Source: Scolanthus callimorphus (lineage: Eukaryota; Cnidaria; Anthozoa; Actiniaria; Edwardsiidae). From it: DNA of 64,000 nt. The stretch covers positions 3,435,942 to 3,499,941 of the forward strand of contig CM066915.1 in assembly GCA_033964015.1 (NCBI GenBank), read 5' to 3'. The translations under genes and the position numbers were made by a program. This document shows positions 27,001-38,032 of this stretch, in pieces (position 1 is the first letter of the stretch; each line of letters opens with the position of its first letter). The notes below the pieces were generated by a model. That model saw only the letters and a program-made list of their open reading frames with translations. It was not told where the DNA came from and did not search any database.

Positions 27001-27099
27001 ACTGAGCCTGCCTACACGTTAAAGCCATTTAAAACACCAACGGCAAAACGAAGAGATTCTACCCAGGAAGTATTTGCCAGCAAATACAGGAATATGTAA
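18057..27099 (+). CDS. MRPL38: Mitochondrial large-subunit ribosomal protein L38 (complete)
   Basis: Component of the mitoribosome large subunit with a PEBP-like fold, acting in the matrix. Exons: 18057-18159, 19545-19658, 19989-20185, 21589-21661, 22644-22689, 22913-23071, 24637-24770, 26996-27099. All introns are GT-AG and phases match throughout, giving 309 residues. Against human MRPL38 (about 380 aa, recalled): LERAARHGRLSVDLSTVHKEW aligns with its [21 protein letters not shown]; exon 4 gives SLWSLLLTSPD; exons 5-6 give LLHWFVCNIPGS and the PEBP-type GTGYHRYVF; exon 7 gives LTPSGLSFFQAAWDDSVT. The N-terminus is Arg-rich with no early acidic residue, as in mitochondrial targeting peptides. 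It is about 70 residues shorter than human near the N-terminus, so an exon may be missed in intron 1. The 3' end has no clear AATAAA. Confidence 0.93.
18160..19544 (+). other. MRPL38 intron 1
   Basis: No second coding exon could be recognised here, although the human protein has about 70 extra residues that would map to this interval. The open frame at 18304-18762 has no family resemblance that I can see. The sequence is low-copy with short degraded repeat-like pieces (for example 18590-18660). Confidence 0.4.
20305..20783. mobile_element. Tc1/mariner-type MITE in an MRPL38 intron
   Basis: Ends CAGTAAAAACCYGCATAAAA in inverted orientation, flanked by TA on both sides (20303-20304, 20784-20785). 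TA duplication with CAGT ends is typical of Tc1/mariner. 479 bp, non-autonomous. Confidence 0.8.
20837..21341. mobile_element. Inverted-repeat element with long GC-rich ends
   Basis: Arms of about 75 bp beginning CTACCCTGCGA and including GGCCGGCGGCTAGCGAGGG. The unpaired middle is about 350 bp. Flanks share GAAAATCT/CAAAATCT, a possible imperfect target duplication. Confidence 0.7.
21838..22234. mobile_element. Long hairpin MITE in an MRPL38 intron
   Basis: Arms of nearly 200 bp pair around a centre at about 22020-22050 (GCGTTCAAAACTTTATGAACGC). The ends carry ATAGAGTASTCAAGTG and TGACGTCA. Confidence 0.75.
22314..22483. mobile_element. CAGCGGATCCAG-type MITE
   Basis: The left end CAGCGGATCCAGG pairs with the right end CCTGGATCCGCAACTG after a C-run. 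Same end type at 6611-6796 and 9037-9196. The ends resemble hAT. Confidence 0.6.
23519..23910 (+). mobile_element. tRNA-derived SINE in an MRPL38 intron
   Basis: The head has a pol III A box (TTAGCGCAGTGGTAGAGCGC) and B box (GGGAGTTCAAACCC). A conserved body follows (GAGGAGAAGGTGCTGCCTT, CGCGTCTTCTCGGAT). It ends near 23910 in a short ATACATACA-type tail. A second copy of the same body is on the other strand at 61040-61301. Confidence 0.8.
24280..24502. repeat. 223-bp hairpin in an MRPL38 intron
   Basis: Arms of about 95 bp (CGTGTATGCATCATCC .. GGATGATGCATACACG) around a spacer of about 25 bp. Close to the exon at 24637. Confidence 0.75.
25990..26694. mobile_element. 705-bp element with G-rich inverted ends and 9-bp target duplication
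   Basis: Ends read CGGACGGTGTAAGTTGCAGG and continue into GGGTGCAGGGT-type repeats; the arms are about 48 bp. Exact flanking duplication ACCTTTCTT at 25981-25989 and 26695-26703. No transposase frame is visible. Lies in the last intron of MRPL38. Confidence 0.88.
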
Positions 27100-27225
27100 A
27101 TGAGACCATAGACCGTATGTACACTATATCGACCTCTATGCTGTTAAGATGTAAAATTAAGAGTGGGTTGAAGGTGAAACGTATTTGTATTACGTTTACT
27201 TTCCATCACCGTTCAGTTCTGTCAA

Positions 27226-27760
27226 CCAATCAGAAACGCTAGTCACGCGCCCCCAAAATTCGCGGGAATTCGGGCGTAAAACATCAGTCAATGAGAAACG
27301 TTTTTGTTACACGCGCCCCCAAAAATTGCGGGAATTCGGACGGTAACATCAGTCAATCAGAAACGTTTGTCACGCTCCACCAAAAATGGCGGAAATTCGG
27401 GCGGTTGCATCAGCCAATCAGAAATGTTTGTTCCACGTGCCGCCCCAAAAATGGCAGGAATTCGGGCGGTAACATCCGCCAATCAGAAACGTTTGTTATA
27501 CGCGCCATCACCAAAAATGGCGGGAATTCGGGCGGTAACGTCATCCCATCAGAAGCGTTTGTCACACGCGCCACCAAAAATGGCGGGCATTCGGGCGGTT
27601 GCATCAGCCAATCAGAAGCGTTTGTCACACGCGCCACCAAAAATGGCGGGAATTTGGGCGGTAACGTCAGCCAATCAGAAGCGTTTGTCACACGCGCCAC
27701 CAAAAATGGCGGGAATTCGGGCGGTAACGTCAGCCAATCAGAAACGTTTGTCCCACGTGT
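27226..27760 (+). repeat. 63-bp tandem array with CCAAT and E2F-like motifs
   Basis: Eight units plus a partial one, spaced 61-66 bp. Each carries CCAATCAGAARCG and AAAAATGGCGGGAATTCGGG. CCAATCAG is an NF-Y box, ATGGCGG is YY1-like and GGCGGGAA is an E2F half-site. The period is a multiple of three, so long open frames (27291-27920) arise automatically and are not evidence of coding. It starts 127 bp after the MRPL38 stop. Confidence 0.85.
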
Positions 27761-28021
27761 GGAAGTATCCCCAAATAGAGGATATTACATGGCCGCGCGG
27801 AGATACGAATTTTATATTCGAGTGTTAAAAATTGATCTCGAGCAAATTGTAACATCTGTATGGAGGGAAGCTTTCGTATTCAAGACCTGCCCGTTCCATG
27901 TCGGATCAGAAAGTATATAATTTCCTCTCATTTCTACCGGTTGAAAGGAATTGGTGAGCAAGTAATCAAATGCGATTTCTTTTTTGTCAAAATATGCGTC
28001 TAGCGGGACAACCAGTTCGGA

Positions 28022-28315
28022 CAGGGGCTCATAAATAGGGGCGTCCCTCTCTAGTATTGCCCTATTGATAAGGCATTTTGACAGACCTAGTTATTTTTAG
28101 AACGGTTTTACCGCTAAAATTGTAAAGCTTCTGTTTTACTAGCCAATCAAATTCGTTTTATTTAGTATGCACGTGCAAGCACTGATTTCTTGTTGTTCTC
28201 TGCTATTGTTATTCTAAATAAACGTGAAGTACATACCAATCTAAAAATAACTAGGTCTGTCGAAACGCCTTATCAAGAATATATATCAGACGGACGCCCC
28301 TACTTATGAGCCCCT
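28022..28315. mobile_element. hAT-like MITE with CAGGGGCTCAT ends
   Basis: Inverted arms of about 85 bp starting CAGGGGCTCATAARTAGGGG. The flanking GTTCGGA is repeated on both sides (7-8 bp). CAGGGG ends and an 8-bp duplication are usual for hAT elements. Confidence 0.75.
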
Positions 28316-28585
28316 GGTTCGGACCAAAAATAACACAAAGAAAAAAAACATTTCATTTCTACTCATCAATGTTAGACCCCGTCCACACTACACCGTTTTC
28401 AAACAAAAACAGATACTTTTTGCTCCGGATACGGCTATCGTCCACGCTCAGCGCTGAAAACGATCACCAAAAACGGATCAATCCGAAAACGCTCTCCAGA
28501 GTGGAGCGATTTGAAAACGGAGCTGTGTGGACAGGTGAAAACGATGCTATCCGAAAACGATGACGTCACCACGGCAAACCCGACC

Positions 28586-28805
28586 CAATCTCGTACCCAG
28601 AGCCGGGCATCTTTTGGTCAGCGGCAAGATTCAGGGCTCTGGGGGAATCGATTTTTTTTAAAACCCAGATTCTGGGTTTCCGGTTTGAACGTTGTATGAA
28701 CGTTCGTTACGTTTTTGACCTACCACGCATGCTCACAAATCGGATTCCCCCAGAGCCCTGAATCTTGCCGCTGGCCAAAAGATGACGGGCTCTGGTACGA
28801 GATTG
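28586..28805. mobile_element. Inserted MITE E1 with 9-bp target duplication
   Basis: 220 bp with inverted ends CAATCTCGTACCCAGAGCC and arms of about 60-70 bp. Flanked by AACCCGACC at 28577-28585 and 28806-28814. A 9-bp duplication fits Mutator-like elements better than hAT (8 bp). Confidence 0.85.
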
Positions 28806-28813
28806 AACCCGAC

Positions 28814-29025
28814 CATTCTCGAACCCAGAGCTCCCCGGCTCGTATCCTCGCGGGGGAGGCTCTGGTGACAGCCACTGACGCATGCGCGAGATTTAATAGA
28901 GAGCCGCTGAGAGAAAGACCTTTCAGCGCATGCTCCAACGCTCAAAATCAGCCAATCAGCGATGGCCCTCAAATGGATGTCCCCAGAGCCTCCCTGCGAG
29001 CAGACGAGCTCTGGGTACGAGAATG
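28814..29025. mobile_element. Inserted MITE E2 with 9-bp target duplication
   Basis: 212 bp with ends CATTCTCGNACCCAGAGCTC. Flanked by GAACCCGAC at 28805-28813 and 29026-29034. The first G of the duplication is the last base of E1, so E2 entered after E1. Confidence 0.85.
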
Positions 29026-29430
29026 GAACCCGACCAATTTTCGCGGGCCAACAGATCGAAATGCGCATGCGTTGAGCTTGTTTGAGCATGCCCACTGAAT
29101 GCATAAAAGCGTTTTAAGAACATAAGTGTGGACGCAAATCTTTTTGAAAACGGAGCAAAAAGTGTCCGTTATCGTTTGAAAACGGTGTAGTGTGGACGGG
29201 GCCTTATTCACCCGGTGAAATATGAAGGAAAATTTGATGTTTGCCCGAGATGGATTGGACCGTTTTTAGGTGGACAGCATCCTACGTGTGAATTTCTATC
29301 ACTTTTACTTTAGCGTACTGACGTTTCCTGTTTTTGACTAAGTATTCCTGTTCACCTATTTTTTTTTAACAAAATTCGTGTAATTCCTTGCGACATTCTA
29401 CTCCACCAATGGGTCTGGCATAACTATTGC

Positions 29431-29650
29431 CATTCTCGTACCCAGAGCTCCTTGGCTCGTAACCTCGCGGGGAGGCTCTGGTGACAGCCACTGACGCATG
29501 CGCGAGATTTAATACAGAGGCGCTGAGAGAAAGACCTTTAATCGCATGCTCCAACGCTCAAAATCAGCCAATCAGCGACGGCCCTCAAATGGATGTCCTC
29601 AGAGCCTCCCCTGCGAGCAGACGAGCCGGGGAGCTCTGGGTACGAGAATG
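29431..29650. mobile_element. E2-family MITE, second copy
   Basis: 220 bp, same ends and interior as E2 (28814-29025). Flanked by an exact 9-bp duplication AACTATTGC (29422-29430, 29651-29659), which confirms the family's target-site length. Confidence 0.9.
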
Positions 29651-29937
29651 AACTATTGCATATTTACCAGAAAATGAAACTAACAACGCCGGCTTTCTTA
29701 TGTTTGATAATATTTCGCAGCATAGTGCATTCTGTGTTTCACTAAATTGTTTATAGAACGCTCATTATTTGTCAGTGCAAAATCTGCACCATTATCGGTA
29801 TCAGATTAAGTTATCTATACTAGAGCTGAAATCACGAAAGATCAACACAGCTATGTTTGAAAGTACAAGTGCCGATATTGTCAATAACCGATTCTAAATA
29901 ATATTTTTGAAGATGTCTGTGGCAAATGGGCCTTTTC

Positions 29938-30048
29938 CACACGGCAGCCATCTTGTATAAACATTTTGTTTTGCAGGTGCAGCCTCATCTTGATTACGAG
30001 TTTCTACGGGAAAAACAAAGAATTGTATCCAAGATGGCTGCCGTGTGA
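29938..30048. repeat. Hairpin with CACGGCAGCCATCTTG arms
   Basis: Inverted CACACGGCAGCCATCTTG / CAAGATGGCTGCCGTGTG about 75 bp apart; probably a small MITE remnant. Confidence 0.6.
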
Positions 30049-30083
30049 TCAAGACCCAATCGGACGTGAATGAAAACTAAACC

Positions 30084-30119
30084 TGGGAGACTCGGCCTAG
30101 CGGCCTGAGTTCTCCCAGG
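30084..30119. repeat. Small hairpin
   Basis: CCTGGGAGACTCGGCC and GGCCTGAGTTCTCCCAGG separated by four bases. Confidence 0.6.
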
Positions 30120-30459
30120 TGGTATCTGATGGTCTGTCCCTTATGGAATGAAAATAATTCAAATATGCACTTTTTTATTGAGAAAGATATACTTTCACAG
30201 ATATCCATATGTGATAAGGCTGAGTGTTCTCCCGTTTTTAGTCGGTCTCAATGGGCCCTTGATAAGCATTACTAAGAATGATGTACATCCAGATTTTCCC
30301 TTGACCGTTGTAAAAATCATGCGGATCCCCTAATCAATTCGACCGTTTCATTCCGGTCATTCCGGTCCGAAACAGCTGACAAAAAGCTACTATATTCGAA
30401 CGTCATTAGTTATTAGTCATTATTGTCATTTGTGAGGTGTTCATGCATGCGCGGTAGGC

Positions 30460-33400
30460 CTAATATGAAAGATCGCCACTCTTAGCATCGCCATTCTTAG
30501 CAATGGACCCCTAGTCATAAGATGCTAATAATAGCACATACTCTACAGTGTTGACGGACAGTCCTAATGTGAAAGATCGTTACTCCGAGTAATGGACTCC
30601 TGCTTATAAGATGCTAAAAATAGCGCATAATCTACAGTATTGGCGGACAGTCCTAATGTGACAGATCGTCATTCCTAGTAATAGACTCCTGCTCATAAGA
30701 TACTAAAAATAGCACATAATCTACAGTATTGGCGGACAGTCCTAATGTGACAGATCGTCACTCCTAGTAATGGACTCCTGCTCATAAGATGCTAAAAATA
30801 GCGCATAATCTACAGTGTTGGCGGACAGTCCTAATGTGACAGATCGTCACTCCTAGTAATAGACTCCTACTCATAAGATACTAAAAATAGCGCATAATCT
30901 ACAGTATTGGCGGACAGTCCTAATGTGACAGATCGTCACTCCTAGTAATGGACTCCTGCTCATAAGATGCTAAAAATAGCACATAATCTACAGTATTGGC
31001 GGACAGTCCTAATGTGACAGATCGTCACTCCTAGTAATGGACTCCTGCTCATAAGATGCTAAAAATAGCACATAATCTACAGTGTTGGCGGACAGTCCTA
31101 ATGTGACAGATCGTCATTCCTAGTAATAGACTCCTGCTCATAAGATGCTAAAAATAGCACATAATCTACAGTGTTGGCGGACAGTCCTAATGTGACAGAT
31201 CGTCACTCCTAGTAATAGACTCCTGCTCATAAGATGCTAAAAATAGCACATAATCTACAGTGTTGGCGGACAGTCCTAATGTGACAGATCGTCACTCCTA
31301 GTAATGGACTCCTGCTCATAAGATGCTAAAAATAGCACATAATCTACAGTATTGGCGGACAGTCCTAATGTGACAGATCGTCATTCCTAGTAATAGACTC
31401 CTGCTCATAAGATGCTAAAAATAGCACATAATCTACAGTGTTGGCGGACAGTCCTAATGTGACAGATCGTCACTCCTAGTAATAGACTCCTGCTCATAAG
31501 ATACTAAAAATAGCACATAATCTACAGTATTGGCGGACAGTCCTAATGTGACAGATCGTCACTCCTAGTAATGGACTCCTGCTCATAAGATGCTAAAAAT
31601 AGCACATAATCTACAGTATTGGCGGACAGTCCTAATGTGACAGATCGTCATTCCTAGTAATAGACTCCTGCTCATAAGATACTAAAAATAGCACATAATC
31701 TACAGTATTGGCGGACAGTCCTAATGTGACAGATCGTCACTCCTAGTAATGGACTCCTGCTCATAAGATGCTAAAAATATCACATAATCTACAGTGTTGG
31801 CGGACAGTCCTAATGTGACAGATCGTCATTCCTAGTAATAGACTCCTGCTCATAAGATGCTAAAAATAGCACATAATCTACAGTGTTGGCGGACAGTCCT
31901 AATGTGACAGATCGTCACTCCTAGTAATGGACTCCTGCTCATAAGATGCTAAAAATAGCACATAATCTACAGTATTGGCGGACAGTCCTAATGTGACAGA
32001 TCGTCACTCCTAGTAATAGACTCCTGCTCATAAGATGCTAAAAATAGCACATAATCTACAGTGTTGGTGGACAGTCCTAATGTGACAGATCGTCATTCCT
32101 AGTAATAAACTCCTGCTCATAAGATACTAAAAATAGCACATAATCTACAGTATTGGCGGACAGTCCTAATGTGACAGATCGTCATTCCTAGTAATAGACT
32201 CCTGCTCATAAGATACTAAAAATAGCACATAATCTACAGTATTGGCGGACAGTCCTAATGTGACAGATCGTCACTCCTAGTAATGGACTCCTGCTCATAA
32301 GATGCTAAAAATATCACATAATCTACAGTGTTGGCGGACAGTCCTAATGTGACAGATCGTCATTCCTAGTAATAGACTCCTGCTCATAAGATGCTAAAAA
32401 TAGCACATAATCTACAGTGTTGGCGGACAGTCCTAATGTGACAGATCGTCACTCCTAGTAATGGACTCCTGCTCATAAGATGCTAAAAATAGCACATAAT
32501 CTACAGTATTGGCGGACAGTCCTAATGTGACAGATCGTCACTCCTAGTAATAGACTCCTGCTCATAAGATGCTAAAAATAGCACATAATCTACAGTATTG
32601 GCGGACAGTCCTAATGTGACAGATCGTCACTCCTAGTAATGGACTCCTGCTCATAAGATACTAAAAATAGCACATAATCTACAGTGTTGGTGGACAGTCC
32701 TAATGTGACAGATCGTCATTCCTAGTAATAAACTCCTGCTCATAAGATACTAAAAATAGCACATAATCTACAGTATTGGCGGACAGTCCTAATGTGACAG
32801 ATCGTCATTCCTAGTAATAGACTCCTGCTCATAAGATACTAAAATAGCACATAATCTACAGTATTGGCGGACAGTCCTAATGTGACAGATCGTCATTCCT
32901 AGTAATAGACTCCTGCTCATAAGATGCTAAAAATAGCACATAATCTACAGTGTTGGCGGACAGTCCTAATGTGACAGATCGTCACTCCTAGTAATGGACT
33001 CCTGCTCATAAGATACTAAAAATAGCACATAATCTACAGTATTGGCGGACAGTCCTAATGTGACAGATCGTCATTCCTAGTAATGGACTCCTGCTCATAA
33101 GATACTAAAAATAGCACATAATCTACAGTATTGGCGGACAGTCCTAATGTGACAGATCGTCATTCCTAGTAATAGACTCCTGCTCATAAGATACTAAAAA
33201 TAGCACATAATCTACAGTGTTGGCGGACAGTCCTAATGCGAAAGATCGTCACTCCTAGTAATGGACTCCTGCTCATAAGATGCCAAAAATAGCGCATAAT
33301 CTACAGTGTTGGAGAACAGTCCTAATGTGAAAGATCGTCACCTAGTAATGGACTCCTACTCATAAGATGCTAAAAATAGCACATAATCTACATTGTTGGC

Positions 33401-34215
33401 GAACAGTCCTAATGTGAAAGATTGTCACTCCTAGTAATAGATTCCTACTCATAAGATGCTAAAAATAGCACATAATCTACAGTGTGGAGGACAGTCCTAA
33501 TGCGAAAGATCGTCACTCCTAGTAATGGACTCCTACTCATAAGATGCCAAAAATAGCGCATAATCTACAGTATTGGCGAACAGTCCTAATGTGAAAGATC
33601 GTCACCTAGTAATGGACTCGTACTCATAAGATGCTAAAAATAGCACATAATCTACATTGTTGGCGAACAGTCCTAATGTGAAAGATTGTCACTCCTAGTA
33701 ATAGATTCCTACTCATAAGATGCTAAAAATAGCACATAATCTACAGTGTTGGAGGACAGTCCTAATGCGAAAGATCGTCACTCCTAGTAATGGACTCCTA
33801 CTCATAAGATGCTAAAATAGCGCATAATCTACATTGTTGGAGGACAGTCCTAATGCGAAAGATCGTCACTCCGAGTAATGGACTCCTGCTTATAAGATGC
33901 TAAAAATAGCACATAATCTACAGTGTTGGCGGACAGTCCTAATGTGAAAGATCGTCACTCCTAGTAATGCACTCCTACTTATAAGATGCTAAAAATAGCA
34001 CATAATCTACAGTGTTGGCGGACAGTCCTAATGTGAAAGATCGTCACTCCTAGTAATGGACTCCTGCTTATAAGATGCTAAAAATGGCACATAATCTACA
34101 GTGTTGGCGGACAGTCCTAATGTGAAAGATCGTCGCTCCTAGTAATGCACTCCTGCTCGTAATATGCTAGAAATAGCACAAAGTATACCGTCACTCCTAG
34201 TAATTGACTCCTGCA
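30460..34215. repeat. 89-bp satellite, about 42 copies
   Basis: Unit of about 89 bp (CCTAATGTGACAGATCGTCA .. TTGGCGGACAGT). The central copies are almost identical. The copies at both ends are diverged (AAAGATCG for CAGATCG). Marker variants such as AATATCACA (31778, 32310) and TTGGTGGAC (32064, 32687) recur 533 and 623 bp apart, showing blocks of six to seven units copied together. No open frames are kept, since the period is not a multiple of three. Confidence 0.95.
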
Positions 34216-34347
34216 TACGTCTAAATCAAAAATAGGGTTGCTTTGGGAATTTGTCATTTGTCGTTGGACTCCATCGTTTGGTGATCACACAAGTACAGAA
34301 TTGCATCGTCTGCGCCGTCTTGCATGACCAATGCGCAAAGCAACCTA

Positions 34348-34479
34348 TGGAGTTGTTCCGCGTAAGAACGTTAGAGATGCAAATGAAGTTTTCCTTTTGT
34401 TTCCAATTGATTCTGGTCAACCGGAAACAAAAGGCTTGCCTCATTTGCATCTCTAAGGTTCCTACGCGGAACAACTCCA
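34348..34479. repeat. 132-bp hairpin MITE
   Basis: Arms of about 55 bp starting TGGAGTTGTTCCGCGTA, with ATGCAAAT near the loop. Confidence 0.75.
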
Positions 34480-34819
34480 AAGTCAATACGTTTATTTCGG
34501 AAATTGGGAATTGCTTTTTGCTGGGCGCGCAACCAAAACATTGTATTGTATTCTGAAGTTTTTTTTTACATATACAGTGTTTACCACAATGGCTGCACTA
34601 GCTCATCTATGGGGCTTTCTCAATTTACATTGTTTAATGGACAACATGTATCACGGCTACGGAGGTTACATAGAAGGAAATTCTGAAGTTCAAGGCTAAC
34701 ATTCTGATGTTCAGAAGCTTCAAGGCCCAAATTATGAAGTTTCAAGTCCCAAACTGAAATTTTAAGGCTTAAATTCTAAAGTTCCAAGGCCCAAATCCTA
34801 AAGCTCCCATTATTACATT

Positions 34820-36272
34820 AGGTATATACATAAAAACTGTGATATTTCTGGCTAGACACATCCTGCGACACTACCTCCGGTGCAGTAGCCCGACTAATGT
34901 CATCTGTAAGGGATCTAATGCTCGCCTAGTCACCAGATACAATCAACGAACATAAGCTCTGCTCTACATTACTCCTAATAACGGAAATGGAATTATAAGA
35001 GCTGTGTTGACAATACGAATGTAATCTTAATTTATGACTTCAAAGCACTGAAATCTTTCATCGAGCCGACACTAAAATGGGACCGCTTTCCGAATTTCTT
35101 GTCACATTTTAGTTCTCCTGCCCGGCTTTCTTTGTATCGCTTCAAATTCGTTTTCTTTTCCAATTACTCGAGTTTCATTCTGTCAATTTGTCTTACTGCT
35201 AAACGATTGATTTCCTATGTCAACACAAATTCGACACGGCCCATTTGCGTAGTCCTCTCACGGGAATCATAACCCAATCACATCGGTCTAGATATATCCT
35301 GTCTCTGAATGTGTGTATATTGTATTTGATTGTGTCGTTTCTCCGATCTGTTGACATAAATCTGCTCTACTCCGTGTAGAAGCGCTAATCGATTCCATCT
35401 GTGGCTATCTCTGGCCTCACGAAGGTGTTCTCTTAATTGCTCGAGTAAGTATTGTTACATTTGCCATAACATGTTATTTTATCTTTACACCCTTCTGTCC
35501 CTGCATGAAACGTGGCGATTTTCTTTGGAAGATTATTCAATTAGGGCTATAATTCCCCAGTCAATTTCTTTTATGCCCCTCGACAATTGCGATGGAATTG
35601 GCTGATGAGTGCGTTCCATTTTGCTCAGTGTATTTAGGTCTTAATGCGCCAGTAAAGATAATGAGATAGTAATATAAAATGCCGCTGAGCAGAACAGCGC
35701 ACAAGAGTAGGTATAGAATAAAGGACACTATTCAGCCTCTAAACTTTAATTTGTTGTTTTTCTTTTGAGCTCTTAACCCCCTACTGCTATAACGATTTAG
35801 TCGCACCGAAGCTCACGGGTCCGTTTTAAAATGTCGCAGTTTAGAAGCATGTGTGTTTGTATTTTAAGGGTTTTCGTCAGTGAAACTGAAACTGTTGAAA
35901 ATCTGGAAAATAGCTATCGCGAGAGCCATCTTCTGAACGCAAAGAATCGGAGTTAAAAAGGGTATTCTCCTCATCGATCAACAATTATTTGTCAAGCCCA
36001 AACCGAATGGGCTATTGGCTTAGAGGCCATGAGGGCGAGAGGAAGAATCGTTTAAGTCAAAACACAATAGTAGGTCAATTTGTATAACAAAAAACCTTTT
36101 TTTTTTGGTCTGGCCATTTGCCATTTTCTGGCTTTCAAGTCCCGGGTTGTCCGCCGGCGTGTGTGATCTACCCGTAGTCATGGTGATCTATGTAGGTGAT
36201 TGGTAACTGTGCGAGGTTTAGCCTATAGTTCTGAGCTTCAAACAGTGGTGCCTTTAACTTACGGGAAACTAG
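34820..36272. other. Intergenic stretch without recognised feature
   Basis: AT-rich unique-looking sequence. No open frame with family resemblance, and no tandem or inverted repeat that I can see. It ends at the uninterrupted H element. Confidence 0.5.
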
Positions 36273-36719
36273 GACCCCGTCCACACTACTCCGTTTTCAA
36301 ACGAAAACGGATACTTTTTTCTCCGGATACGGCTATCGTCCACACTACAACGCCGAAAACGATACCGAAAACGGATCAATCCGAAAACACTCTCCAGAGT
36401 GGAGCGATTTGAAAACGGAGCTGTTTGAAAACGCTGTTTTCTAGTGTGGACGGGCGAAAACGATGCTATCTGAAAACGATGACGTCACCACAGCAAACCC
36501 GACCAATTTCGCGGGCCAACATATCAGAATGCGCATGCGTTGAGCTTGTCTGAGCATTACATGCCCATTGAATGAATCAGAGCGTTTTCGTACGGATACG
36601 CGTTGTAGTGTGGACGGGCGAAAACGATACGAAAACGATAAGTGTGGACGCAAATCTTTTTGAAAACGAAGCAAAAAGTATCCGTTTCCGTTTGAAAACG
36701 GTGTAGTGTGGACGGGGTC
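36273..36719. mobile_element. MITE 'H', uninterrupted copy
   Basis: 447 bp with the same ends as the 28375 copy. At about 36500 it carries a single AACCCGACC where the other copy holds two insertions, giving the empty target site. Confidence 0.85.
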
Positions 36720-36899
36720 TAAAAAAAATCTCGGTAAAAACGTAGTAAAAAAAAATGTCCAGCAAGATGGCGAAAAATCTGATGCTTCTACTGGGGAGAT
36801 TTTACAACTTGTCAGCCGTTTCCATCGTTGGAATAAATAAAAAAGTAGCTCCGAATAAATAACCTGCATAAATTTCAACACCTTGACATTATCAGACCG

Positions 36900-37970
36900 A
36901 TACTCAGCCCACTAGGGAGGGGGGTGGAGTTGACAATGGCCGAAAGCGTTGATAAAATGTCAGTGATTAAATTAGTGCGATAATATAAAGCTTGGTATAA
37001 TATACGTGACTTTACAATTTCCACATCACTCGTTTGATCTCGCCGCAGCGCCAAAATAGCAAATCAAAATCGCATGAAGGCCGGCGCGAACTAAATTCGC
37101 GTGTACGATACTAAATGCAGCTGTTAAGAAATACTTAGAGTAAGAATACTTTATCGGTTCTAGAATTGTCTCTATAAGCAGTAATATCATATATTTAAAC
37201 CGGATTAGTTCGGAAAAACGGTCACTGGGTCCAATCCTCGTTTTAAGCTGACAATGCAATAAATACTGTTGCTAATTGATCTTTAACCTCAAATAAAAAT
37301 GATAAAACCAAATCTAGTGTATTCATTGTTTCATTTCTAAAAACGTTTTAGGGAATTTGCTATCAATATAATAATGACTTCTTTAGGCACGCGGCCCTTT
37401 CACTGAAGTGCTCTACCATGGCCAATGAGCCGTGCAAACTATGATACAATATCATATAATTCATAAATTAAAATATTATGCATAACATATCAAGGTATAT
37501 ATTAAGAAATGCTTGTATTGTCACACGATTTAGTAGAGAGTGGTTGAAAACTAAGTCGAGTGGTTTCTGTCAGTATGCTTTCGGAAGTGCTGCTATAAAA
37601 AGTAAGTAGTGATATACATTTCACTGTACACATTGGACTATATAACATAGCCTCCGATATACAATACCGTGATATTTTATTTGCCCTGCTCTGCACCACA
37701 ACGCGCTATCGATTCTGAGTTGCTATATTGAAAGCCAGAACTTTTATAAGGAGCAAGAGTAACAAGAACGAAAGGTACAGTAAGGCTTTTCGCTTTAGAT
37801 ATTCAACTGCTAGAAGTTATTTCCTCGGTAGCCTTCCCAAAGGACGGGCATCTACGGGAACCACCTACACAACTCAGCTTTTCGGTCTAGTCCAAATGAT
37901 GTAATTCTTGCAAACTTTATTTGAACATGCTGGCTACAGCAGCATACGCATCGGCGCATAGGGCGTTGTA
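36900..37970. other. Intergenic stretch without recognised feature
   Basis: AT-rich sequence between the H element and a perfect palindrome. The short open frames on both strands show no recognisable family or splice pattern. Confidence 0.45.
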
Positions 37971-37973
37971 ATC

Positions 37974-38032
37974 AACGAATTACAAAATACAAAAAGCTAT
38001 ACTGTATAGCTTTTTGTATTTTGTAATTCGTT
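37974..38032. repeat. Perfect 29-bp palindrome with a 1-nt centre
   Basis: AACGAATTACAAAATACAAA and onward, a single T at 38003, then the exact complement. No mismatch in the arms. Confidence 0.92.

Larger units (their letters stand above)
28375..29203. mobile_element. MITE 'H' with GACCCCGTCCACACTAC ends, interrupted
   Basis: Inverted ends GACCCCGTCCACACTACACC (left) and its complement (right, to 29203), possibly flanked by TTA. The interior matches the copy at 36273-36719 but is interrupted by two smaller elements at 28586 and 28814. Confidence 0.85.

Noticed and set aside
27291..27920. 209-codon open frame over the 63-bp array
   Set aside because: The repeat period is a multiple of three and stop-free in several frames on both strands, so openness is expected without coding.
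30460..34215. CRISPR-like array
   Set aside because: The units are contiguous 89-bp satellite copies without spacers, in an animal genome.
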